Of a stretch of DNA of 64,000 nt, positions 1 to 7,056 are shown one piece after another. Position 1 is the first letter of the stretch. Each line of letters opens with the position of its first letter. A program made the translations under genes and the position numbers. The stretch is from JANQJA01 sp040880285 (lineage in GTDB: Bacteria > Pseudomonadota > Gammaproteobacteria > Pseudomonadales > Azotimanducaceae), in NCBI GenBank assembly GCA_040880285.1, contig JBBDIT010000041.1, positions 45,477 to 109,476 on the forward strand. Direction: 5' to 3'. The notes beneath the pieces were generated by a model. It was not told the origin of the DNA and did no database searches. It saw only the letters and a program-made list of their open reading frames with translations.

Positions 1-162
1 GGAAAGCGGTGCCAAGGAATTTCATATTGATAGCCAGTCAAGAGTATTTGGATTGTGACAGTATAAACTCCTCGGCATCACTCTCAATTGGCAGCTTGTC
101 GGTTTTCCCTTGCGGCGCCATTATTGGGCCTGCCGAATCCATTGTTCGAGGTACGATCAGGT

Positions 163-1011
163 ATGAGTAGAACGTTTTATATAACAGAAGTATTCTCCGA
201 GGCACCCTACGGTGGGAATCAGCTGGCGACGGTGCTGGATGCCAGTGACATGTCCATGAATGAAATGCAGAAGATTGCGCGTGGGTTTAATTTCTCCGAG
301 ACAACGTTTATCGTCGGTGGCAACCATAAAGATGGATTCGACGTCAGAATTTTCACTCCTGCCGGGGAACTGCCGTTTGCCGGGCATCCGACACTGGGCT
401 CGGCCTACCTGGCCCGCCAGCTATATTGCCGTGGTGACGAATCAGTGGTTCAACTTAACCTGGGGATTGGCCCGATTCCGGTAACCTTTGCCGACGATGA
501 TGTCTTGTGGATGAAGCAGAAAGCGCCGGTGTTCGGGGACATCATCGCAAGAGAGCAGGTCGCAGCGACACTGGGTTTGTCTGTCGCTGACCTTAGCGAT
601 ACAAATCCGTGCCAGTATGTCTCCACCGGGCTTGAATTTCTCATCGTGCCGCTCGTTTCGCATTCGGCGCTCCAAAGAATAAAGATACAGAATGATGATT
701 TTGGACACGGCCTGTTCGCATTTTGCCCCCAGGGCTACACCGCGAATCAGCAAATCAGTGCCCGAATGTTTGCAGCTTCCCTTGACGTTATTGAGGACCC
801 GGCGACCGGCAGTGCAAATGGATGCCTCGCGGGTTATCTGGTGGAGCACAAATTTTTTGGCGATAGCGCAGTGGATGTTAGAGTTGGCCAGGGATATGAA
901 ATTGCCAGACCATCGACACTGTATCTGCAGGCGCGGAAGTCGGATGGTGAATTTGACGTCAAAGTTGGTGGCAAAGTCAGAATTGTGGCCCAGGGCGAGT
1001 GGAAACTTTAG
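163..1011 (+). CDS. PhzF family isomerase-like protein
   Basis: A 282-residue protein of the PhzF / diaminopimelate-epimerase-like fold. The family includes the phenazine enzyme PhzF, but most members have unknown substrates. The N-terminus has the usual strand followed by PYGGNQLATV, a glutamate in NFSETTFIV (the position of the catalytic Glu in PhzF), FAGHPTLGSA in the middle and DPATGSANGCLAGYL in the second lobe, all standard family motifs. The length is normal. I chose ATG 163 because homology starts there; the frame stays open upstream to a TTG at 88, but those residues do not look like family sequence. Two thioesterase-like genes follow on the same strand within 60 bases, so co-transcription is likely. 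There are no phenazine genes around it, so a phenazine role is not supported. Confidence 0.85.
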   Translation: MSRTFYITEVFSEAPYGGNQLATVLDASDMSMNEMQKIARGFNFSETTFIVGGNHKDGFDVRIFTPAGELPFAGHPTLGSAYLARQLYCRGDESVVQLNLGIGPIPVTFADDDVLWMKQKAPVFGDIIAREQVAATLGLSVADLSDTNPCQYVSTGLEFLIVPLVSHSALQRIKIQNDDFGHGLFAFCPQGYTANQQISARMFAASLDVIEDPATGSANGCLAGYLVEHKFFGDSAVDVRVGQGYEIARPSTLYLQARKSDGEFDVKVGGKVRIVAQGEWKL

Positions 1012-1071
1012 TCTCAAGATAAGGTATTCTTGCCAGACGGTACCGGTCATAAGAAAAATTGTGGGGCAAGC

Positions 1072-1497
1072 ATGTTTAAACAGAATCTGCAGATGATGCC
1101 GCCGCATGGCCAGGCTCTCGGCATAGAGCTTGTGGGCCAATCCGGCAGGCTGGTGACGGTCAAGGTGCCCTATGCCAGGCATCTGGTGGGTGACCCGGAT
1201 ACCGGCGTAATTCATGGCGGCGTTATAACAGCGACACTCGATAATGCTTCTGGCTGGGCGATTCGATGTCATGAAGATTGGGAAGAGGGGCTCAGCATGG
1301 CGACGCTCGACATTCGGATTGATTACATGCGACCTGCTGAGCCGGGAGAAGACCTTGTGGTTGAAGCAGAATGCTTCAAGATGACGAGAAATGTCGCCTT
1401 TGTAAAAGCGTTAGCCCACCAGGGTGATCAGGATGATCCAGTTGCGACCTCGGTTGCTGCGTTTATGATGGGTACACCGTCGGGGCCAAGGCAATGA
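1072..1497 (+). CDS. PaaI-type hot-dog thioesterase
   Basis: A 141-residue single hot-dog domain of the PaaI/acyl-CoA thioesterase type, expected to hydrolyse acyl- or aryl-CoA thioesters in the cytoplasm. VIHGGVITATLDNASGWA (about residues 44-61) is the hallmark segment where HGG and the helix that follows form the active site. TLDIRIDYMRPA is the central strand. ATG 1072 is preferred over a TTG 14 codons upstream because family homology begins with the helix after it. Its stop overlaps the start of the next thioesterase gene by four bases (ATGA), so the two are translationally coupled. Two such domains encoded in tandem may form a heteromer; this is inference. The substrate is unknown. Confidence 0.85.
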   Translation: MFKQNLQMMPPHGQALGIELVGQSGRLVTVKVPYARHLVGDPDTGVIHGGVITATLDNASGWAIRCHEDWEEGLSMATLDIRIDYMRPAEPGEDLVVEAECFKMTRNVAFVKALAHQGDQDDPVATSVAAFMMGTPSGPRQ

Positions 1498-1931
1498 AAA
1501 TATTACAACAATTGCGTGAAGAAGGCCGTGCAGATGATATGCAAGCGCTCATTGCGCACATTCCGTATGCCGGCTTTTTGGGGCTAGAGGTAGATCGAAA
1601 GGGAAGTGAAATCACAACGATTATGCCATTCAAAGAGTCCCTGATCGGCAATGTCAATTTGCCGGCTATTCATGGTGGCGCAATCGGTGCGATGCTTGAG
1701 CTCACTTCGGTAATCCAACTGTTGTTTGATACATCCTGCGAACGTTTGCCCAAGACCGTGGATATTTCCATCGACTATCTTCGTTCTGGCAAGCCTGAAG
1801 CTATTTTCGGCCGTGCCATCGTGACGCGCCAGGGCAGGCGGGTCGCGAATGTCAGGGCCGAGATCTGGCAGGAAGAAAAAGCGAAACCGATTGCCGCCTC
1901 CCACGGCCATTTCCTGCTGGCGCCAGTATAG
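1494..1931 (+). CDS. second PaaI-type hot-dog thioesterase
   Basis: A 145-residue hot-dog domain protein that starts inside the stop codon of the preceding thioesterase. The active-site segment is AIHGGAIGAMLELTSVIQ and the central strand is TVDISIDYLRSGKPEA. The sequence is clearly related to its neighbour but divergent, so this is an old duplication. The helix after HGG has Glu (MLELTS) where the neighbour has Asp (TLDNAS); acidic residues here are typical catalytic residues of the family. The pair sits between a PhzF protein and a thiolase, which suggests turnover of CoA esters. The precise substrate cannot be read from the sequence. Confidence 0.85.
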   Translation: MKILQQLREEGRADDMQALIAHIPYAGFLGLEVDRKGSEITTIMPFKESLIGNVNLPAIHGGAIGAMLELTSVIQLLFDTSCERLPKTVDISIDYLRSGKPEAIFGRAIVTRQGRRVANVRAEIWQEEKAKPIAASHGHFLLAPV

Positions 1932-2030
1932 GAACGCCCCCAGGGGTTACGGCGGGGCAGATGGCTGATATGCTATGGCGTCCGAAATTCAGGTTATTTG
2001 AGCTGTTCACTTTTAACGAGAGAGGCCCCA

Positions 2031-3197
2031 ATGGGTGATGTATATATAGTAGAAGCTTGTCGCAGTCCGATTGGTAAGCGCGGTAAGGGCCTGGCGGGTC
2101 TGAAACCTGCCGACCTTTTGGGTGCAGTGCAGAAGGCTGCGCTTGAGCGGAGTGGTATTCCTGCTGAAAAAATCGATCAGGTGATCGGTGGTTGTGTCTC
2201 CCAGGTCGGTGAACAGTCATTCAACATTGCCCGGATCGCCTGGTTGTCCCAGGGGCTCCCAATGGAAGTCGCAGCGACCACGGTGGATTCCCAGTGCGGT
2301 TCCAGTCAGCAGGCAACGACGATGGGCGCCACCATGGTTGCGTCGGGTATCGAGAACATCATTATGAGTTGCGGCGTCGAGATGATGAGCCGTGTACCCC
2401 TTGGGTCCAATATGAAAGACGGCTCTCCCATGGGCGAAAGTTACGCACAACATTACCAGCCCACCAGCCAGTTTATGGGTGCGGCGATGATCGCAGAGGA
2501 ATATCAGGTCACTCGCGATGATACTGACCAGTTTGGACTTGAAAGCCAGCAGAAAGCGATCAGGGCCTGGGAGGAACATCGTTTTGATCGGGAGGTTGTT
2601 CCCATTGAGGCGCCAGTGCTTGGCGAAGACTTCAAGCCAACCGGCGATACACGGATTATTTCAAAAGATGAGGGCTTGCGTGAGACTACACTTGAGGGAC
2701 TCAAGCAGCTTGATGCGGTGCCTGGCCAGGAGATTCATACAGCAGGGACCAGCTCGCAGGTGTCTGATGGTGCGGCGGCAGTGATTATGGCGTCTGAACA
2801 AGCGGTGAAAGCCCTAAAGTTAAAGCCCCGGGCCAAAATTATTGCAACCACCCTGGTGGGGGTGGATCCTGTGACCATGTTGAAAGGACCGATACCAGCG
2901 ACGCGTAAAGTGCTTGAACGCGCGGGGCTTGAGGTCGGTGACATCGATATATTTGAAGTCAATGAAGCTTTTGCATCTGTTGTCCTGGCCTGGGAAAAGG
3001 ACCTTGGCATTGATCATGAAAAGGTTAACGTCAATGGGGGCGCCATTGCGCTGGGGCACCCGACAGGATCAACCGGTGCGCGCCTCATTACGACTGCCTT
3101 GCACGAACTCGAGCGCCGTAAGGGTAAGTACGCTTTGATTGCAATGTGCTGTGGTGGTGGTCTGGGTACCGGCACTATTATCGAACGGCTGGAATAG
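2031..3197 (+). CDS. acetyl-CoA acyltransferase (thiolase)
   Basis: A 388-residue thiolase that cleaves 3-oxoacyl-CoA with CoA, or condenses two acetyl-CoA. The nucleophilic Cys is in DSQCGSSQQA (about residue 90). The other active-site elements are FEVNEAFASVV, GGAIALGHPTGSTGAR (catalytic His) and MCCGGGLGTG (second Cys) near the C-terminus. The length is typical. ATG 2031 has a purine-rich ribosome site (gagagagg) just upstream. It resembles the FadA/FadA5-like 3-ketoacyl thiolases more than PhaA, but chain length preference is not certain. It lies 100 bases after the thioesterase pair, so it may have its own promoter. It could use acetoacetyl-CoA made by the aacS product at 57.3 kb. Confidence 0.9.
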   Translation: MGDVYIVEACRSPIGKRGKGLAGLKPADLLGAVQKAALERSGIPAEKIDQVIGGCVSQVGEQSFNIARIAWLSQGLPMEVAATTVDSQCGSSQQATTMGATMVASGIENIIMSCGVEMMSRVPLGSNMKDGSPMGESYAQHYQPTSQFMGAAMIAEEYQVTRDDTDQFGLESQQKAIRAWEEHRFDREVVPIEAPVLGEDFKPTGDTRIISKDEGLRETTLEGLKQLDAVPGQEIHTAGTSSQVSDGAAAVIMASEQAVKALKLKPRAKIIATTLVGVDPVTMLKGPIPATRKVLERAGLEVGDIDIFEVNEAFASVVLAWEKDLGIDHEKVNVNGGAIALGHPTGSTGARLITTALHELERRKGKYALIAMCCGGGLGTGTIIERLE

Positions 3198-3213
3198 ACC
3201 AGCCCAACCCGGG

Positions 3214-4641
3214 TCAGTTGCGTTGCGGCCAGGGCGCCATGTCGATAAAGACGGGATTGGAGTAGAACCAGAGATCCTGCCAGGGATCTTCATCGTTCGC
3301 GTCCTGTTCCGGTTCCGCCTCGTCGGTGTTTGTGCCACGTACGCGAATATAGGATGGGCCCTTGATAGGCACAACGTGCGTCATGCTGAGGTACTCTCCG
3401 TCTGCGTGCCAATCGTCCACGGTGAAACGCTTCAACACCCTCGTTGAGTCGTTGGAATCTACCGTTTTGTCTGCCACGGGGCCCGTTACGTCGCCGACAA
3501 TCAGGTCGACCCGCTTGACTCTCGGGTTGTCCCCATTGTGATTGGGAACGTCTGGATCGCGCAGTCGGATTCGAACACTGACCTCCGCGGTACCGGGTAA
3601 TGTGAGGCTGCCTCCAATTTCAGCGGATTCGGACTCGCCCATAACCTCAACGTAAAGCTCGGAAACCAGGTCGCCAGTGGTTACGAAGATCCTTCCGTCC
3701 CGCAATGATGACAGGATTGCGGCATGACTTTTTTCTGCATAGACGTAGGTTTTCGAATATTCTCCGGGCCAGAAATCAATACCACCTTCGGTATGGTGCA
3801 CGTGAGAGTCTGAATTAGCAGTAATCCACCAGCGTCGGCCCTCACCCAGCATCGAGTCCCAGAACCCGCCCAGGCGTGCTGTCATTTGGTCGAACCCGCC
3901 CATGGTCGGGAATTCCCGGTATGCCCCACGCGCGACCTTTCGTTCACTTAATGTAGCCGCCTGGTGGCCCGGCGCACCGGCCATGCCGACCGCGACATTC
4001 GGAGCAGCGTCATTCCAGCCACGCAGTTCACGCGGTTCGTCCAGGCCATATGCACCTGGTCCGGTCGCCGATCGGGATGGATGGTTTGCAATGACGACCG
4101 GTTTTTCCTTAAGGCCCGCCATGGTTTTGAGCGCAGTGATCATGGTTTGCTCACGGTCGCGTTCCGGTTCAGGCGGCCAGGGCTCGTATTTGTCAAAGCT
4201 TGACTCCAGTTCCATGAGGCGTTCACGTTCGTCTACGGTAAACGGAATAATCAGGCTGGAATGATCGGCGGCGGGCGTATTGAGTTCCATTCCATAGAAT
4301 TGGATGACATCCGGCAAGGCTGCACGCGATTGCTGAAGTTCTGGATATGCCTTGTCGAAATTGATCTTGCTGTGATTGGGACCACCATGATCGGTTGTGA
4401 CGATCCAGCTGAGACCAAAGGTGCGAGCCATCAACGCATTCATGGGAGTCGGGTAGATCGCGTCTCCACCAATTGTATAGTTCGGTAAATTCTCGCGATC
4501 ATAACCGACGCTGTAGCGGCTGTGGATATGGTGGTCCCCGGCGAGCCAGGACTCGCCAGTTTGCGGCTCTTCACGGTCACCCAGAGCGCAGCTGGACAGC
4601 AATAATGCAGCTGCAATCGCCGCTGGTATCGTTAAATGCAT
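3214..4641 (-). CDS. CehA/McbA-like PHP-domain lipoprotein hydrolase
   Basis: A 475-residue exported lipoprotein. The N-terminus is a lipoprotein signal with lipobox LLSSC (Cys about residue 18). The rest is a polymerase-and-histidinol-phosphatase (PHP) metallohydrolase: GDHHIHSRYSVGYD supplies HxH, TTDHGG the Asp-His, MELNTPAADHSS Glu and His, IANHPSR a His, and NSDSHVHHTEGG the final Asp-x-His. The full metal-ligand set therefore appears present. The nearest named relatives are the CehA/McbA carbamate hydrolases, but many family members have no known substrate, so hydrolysis of a particular compound is inference. The C-terminal 150 residues look like a beta-rich domain. It is convergent with the thiolase, with 16 bases between stops. 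Confidence 0.8.
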   Translation of the reverse strand: MHLTIPAAIAAALLLSSCALGDREEPQTGESWLAGDHHIHSRYSVGYDRENLPNYTIGGDAIYPTPMNALMARTFGLSWIVTTDHGGPNHSKINFDKAYPELQQSRAALPDVIQFYGMELNTPAADHSSLIIPFTVDERERLMELESSFDKYEPWPPEPERDREQTMITALKTMAGLKEKPVVIANHPSRSATGPGAYGLDEPRELRGWNDAAPNVAVGMAGAPGHQAATLSERKVARGAYREFPTMGGFDQMTARLGGFWDSMLGEGRRWWITANSDSHVHHTEGGIDFWPGEYSKTYVYAEKSHAAILSSLRDGRIFVTTGDLVSELYVEVMGESESAEIGGSLTLPGTAEVSVRIRLRDPDVPNHNGDNPRVKRVDLIVGDVTGPVADKTVDSNDSTRVLKRFTVDDWHADGEYLSMTHVVPIKGPSYIRVRGTNTDEAEPEQDANDEDPWQDLWFYSNPVFIDMAPWPQRN

Positions 4642-4696
4642 GGGTCGACTTCCTTACCACAATAGATAACCAAGTGTACCGTAAATAGGTGCAGGA

Positions 4697-5068
4697 TTAT
4701 TTAGCCGTGGCGTGATCAATGGCGGCGTCACCCCAGCCCACCAATACGCCGTCGATAAACACAAGTGGTGTGGTTTCATTCCTGGTGGTGAGGCCGTCAT
4801 CGGATACACGATGGGTCCGGTAATAGAGCACTCGAAATTTCTGGCCGGCTCGGACGAAGGCATCCACAAAGTCGGGCTCGCCCAGTTCACGCACGATGGA
4901 GGCTTCGCTCCGGCCGAGTTCCATCCGGTTGATGGCACGTTCGTTGCGGGACTGGCGTGACTTCCAGTTGTTCTCCTTGTACTCATCATCTGTATTGACG
5001 GTAATTACACAGCCAGTAGTCAGTGCCAAAGTCAGTGGCATTAGCAATAGTAACCTTGTCTTGCTCAT
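4697..5068 (-). CDS. small DUF3192-like lipoprotein
   Basis: A 123-residue predicted lipoprotein. After the start at 5068 comes a basic, hydrophobic signal (MSKTRLLLLMPLTLALTTGC) with the lipid-modified Cys in TTGC. The mature part has INRMELGRSEASIVRELGEPDF, a SmpA/BamE-like helix-turn motif, and then two or three strands with RVLYYRTHR and TPLVFIDGVLVGWGD. This layout is that of the DUF3192 family, which resembles BamE-fold lipoproteins of gammaproteobacteria. The function is not known; an envelope role is likely from location and fold. An upstream in-frame ATG at 5134 would bury the signal peptide and is rejected. Confidence 0.75.
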   Translation of the reverse strand: MSKTRLLLLMPLTLALTTGCVITVNTDDEYKENNWKSRQSRNERAINRMELGRSEASIVRELGEPDFVDAFVRAGQKFRVLYYRTHRVSDDGLTTRNETTPLVFIDGVLVGWGDAAIDHATAK

Positions 5069-5241
5069 ATCGTTCCCCAGTTTTCTGATTCTTGTTCGAT
5101 GATACTGACGCAGCTGCTCTGCGCCGGAGATCACCGGTAAAGTGCAGCAATTGCCATGCCAAACAATAAGTCATTATAAAACAAGAGCTTATTTCTAACG
5201 GGAATCAAGTGAAGTCCTTTCGGAAGCAAAAGTTGGCGAAA

Positions 5242-6675
5242 TTAACGAACCGGACGGCTCGCCAGGGATGCACGAGTTGCATCATAGCTGGACTTGTCAA
5301 TGCGGTATTTGGCATAGAACCCGGCAGCGATGAGGCCCGGCAATATGGTCATGGGAGAGTCGATGACCCCGAGCCACCAGATGATGTCCTGATCCACCTC
5401 GCCTGGAACCGCCTTCTTCGGGAATGCAATCAGCCACATGGCAAAAGTTGCGATGCCGTGACCTATGGAATTATCCAGCTTGGCAAAAAAGGTTCTGGCC
5501 GAGTACAGAATACCTTCCTGACGTAAGCCATGTTTCAGGTCTATTTCGTCGGCCACGTCCGCTAGCGCGGACATGACGCTGATGTTCAACATACTGCCGG
5601 CCAGGGAGCCAAGGGCGGCGCAAAGGACGAGTGAAGGAAACAGGGCCGCGGTGTGGTTTTCCGGAAATAGCCCCATTAGTCGCAGTACCACCGGCAGCGC
5701 CGGAAACACCGAGAGCATCACGGCGGTGACGACGATAACCCGGCGTTTATCAAAGTAGGAGTGAAGGTGAGCCGAGATTGCAAAGCCGACCGCATAGCCA
5801 AACAGGCTGGGATAGAACCGCAGACTACCAATGGCCTCGGATGGCAATTCCCAATAATAGATCTCCATGTAGGTCCCGATGCCGCCACGTACGCCCAGCA
5901 TCAGGGACAGGCAGAAGTATGCCAGCATCAGGAACAGGTAATTACGATTGGAGAAGGCAGTAATGAGGTCGCGCACGAAGTCCATTGGTTTGAACGCCAA
6001 TGCGTCCGCCGCCGGTTGCGGCAGGTGAGGAATCCGGTCACGCGTAAGCCAGGCGGAAGAAAACAGGACCACCAGGATCACGATGGCGATTGCGACGGAA
6101 AAAGGTGCATAGGCCGCTGGATTGAGAAAGCCATTACCGAATTGTGCCGCGGATGCAAAAAAGACGATGGTATTCAGCTTGAACATGGCAGCGCCACCAA
6201 GCCAGCCGAAGAAGTTGTTATAGCTCATCACCTTCGAGCGTTCGGTGTAATGCTGCGAGAGTTCGCCGCCGAGCGCGAGATGTGGTACATGATAAATCGT
6301 CATAAATGTGCGCATGGCGATGGCCCAGAAGGTCAGCCATGCAAACAGCTGCAATTCTGTCATGTCGGTAGGCGGGTTATAGATACACCAGAATGAAAGC
6401 GCGATAGGCAGCGGTGCGGCGAACATAAAAGGATGGCGCCTGCCCCATTTTTTTGAGCGAAAGCGATCGGAGAAGGAACCCATAAACGGGTCGGATATCG
6501 CATCGACAAATATCGCGATGGTCGGGGCAAGTCCCGCCATCCAGATTTCAATGCCCAGCACCTGATTGTAGTAGAGCGTCACCAGAGCCGCATAACTGTA
6601 GAGTGCCAACGTCTCGGCCGTTGAGCCAACACCAAAAGACAGCTTTGTCTTCATCGACAACGATTGGTCGGTCAT
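5242..6675 (-). CDS. MFS transporter, GPH (glycoside-cation symporter) type
   Basis: A 477-residue inner-membrane symporter with about 12 hydrophobic segments. The glycoside-pentoside-hexuronide (GPH) family signatures are present: LYYNQVLGI after helix 1, DAISDPFMGSFSDR in the loop after helix 2, KWGRRHPFM before helix 3, and YHVPHLALGGEL around helix 4. Such proteins import sugars, glucuronides or related organic anions with Na+ or H+. The substrate is not readable. It is divergent from the large TonB-dependent receptor at 7.06 kb. This is the arrangement expected if the two serve uptake of one compound across outer and inner membranes, but that link is inference. A broken relative lies at about 10.0-10.3 kb. 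Confidence 0.85.
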   Translation of the reverse strand: MTDQSLSMKTKLSFGVGSTAETLALYSYAALVTLYYNQVLGIEIWMAGLAPTIAIFVDAISDPFMGSFSDRFRSKKWGRRHPFMFAAPLPIALSFWCIYNPPTDMTELQLFAWLTFWAIAMRTFMTIYHVPHLALGGELSQHYTERSKVMSYNNFFGWLGGAAMFKLNTIVFFASAAQFGNGFLNPAAYAPFSVAIAIVILVVLFSSAWLTRDRIPHLPQPAADALAFKPMDFVRDLITAFSNRNYLFLMLAYFCLSLMLGVRGGIGTYMEIYYWELPSEAIGSLRFYPSLFGYAVGFAISAHLHSYFDKRRVIVVTAVMLSVFPALPVVLRLMGLFPENHTAALFPSLVLCAALGSLAGSMLNISVMSALADVADEIDLKHGLRQEGILYSARTFFAKLDNSIGHGIATFAMWLIAFPKKAVPGEVDQDIIWWLGVIDSPMTILPGLIAAGFYAKYRIDKSSYDATRASLASRPVR

Positions 6676-7056
6676 GCCAGGTCAAATAAGTGTCCGCAGA
6701 AGCGTTAGGGTATAACGACTCGTGTCCGCCGGGAAAGAATTATTCTCAAGCTAGTGTTTGCACTTGCCTATCTCGGCAATCAATGGACTGCTGCCTGCCT
6801 GACCTCGCCCGGTATCAATAGGTTCTCGGATATTTATTGAAAGTCCTTGATTTTGGCAATCGGACATCGGAAACTCCAAGAGTCGGCTGTATCTCTGGCG
6901 CTATTCGGCTTTCACCCGGATGTAGTAGTTCTCGGAGTTGGACCTGCTTTGGCAGAACAATAAGAGCAAAAAGAAGAGATGCTGAGTAAGGGGGAATCCT
7001 GTCGCCGGACACGATTTCAGTGCGTCTCTTGATAATAAAATTATTGGAGGGAAGGC
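6676..7056. other. 381-base divergent intergenic region
   Basis: This stretch separates the divergent MFS transporter and TonB-dependent receptor genes and should hold both promoters. The receptor has a good ribosome site (ttggaggga) just before ATG 7057. I see no convincing -35/-10 pair, palindromic operator, RNA gene or protein-coding frame in it. The open frame at 6815-7012 on the minus strand has no protein-like composition. Confidence 0.5.

Noticed and set aside
163..1011. Phenazine biosynthesis gene cluster
   Set aside because: A PhzF-family protein is present but no other phz gene is. The family is large and mostly unrelated to phenazines.
442..1272. Long minus-strand open frame of 276 codons opposite the PhzF gene
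   Set aside because: It lies wholly over two well-supported plus-strand genes and its translation has no family-like motif, so it is a shadow frame.
5761..6396. Open frame of 211 codons opposite the MFS transporter
   Set aside because: It is antisense to a strongly supported membrane protein with conserved motifs, and its own sequence is not protein-like.
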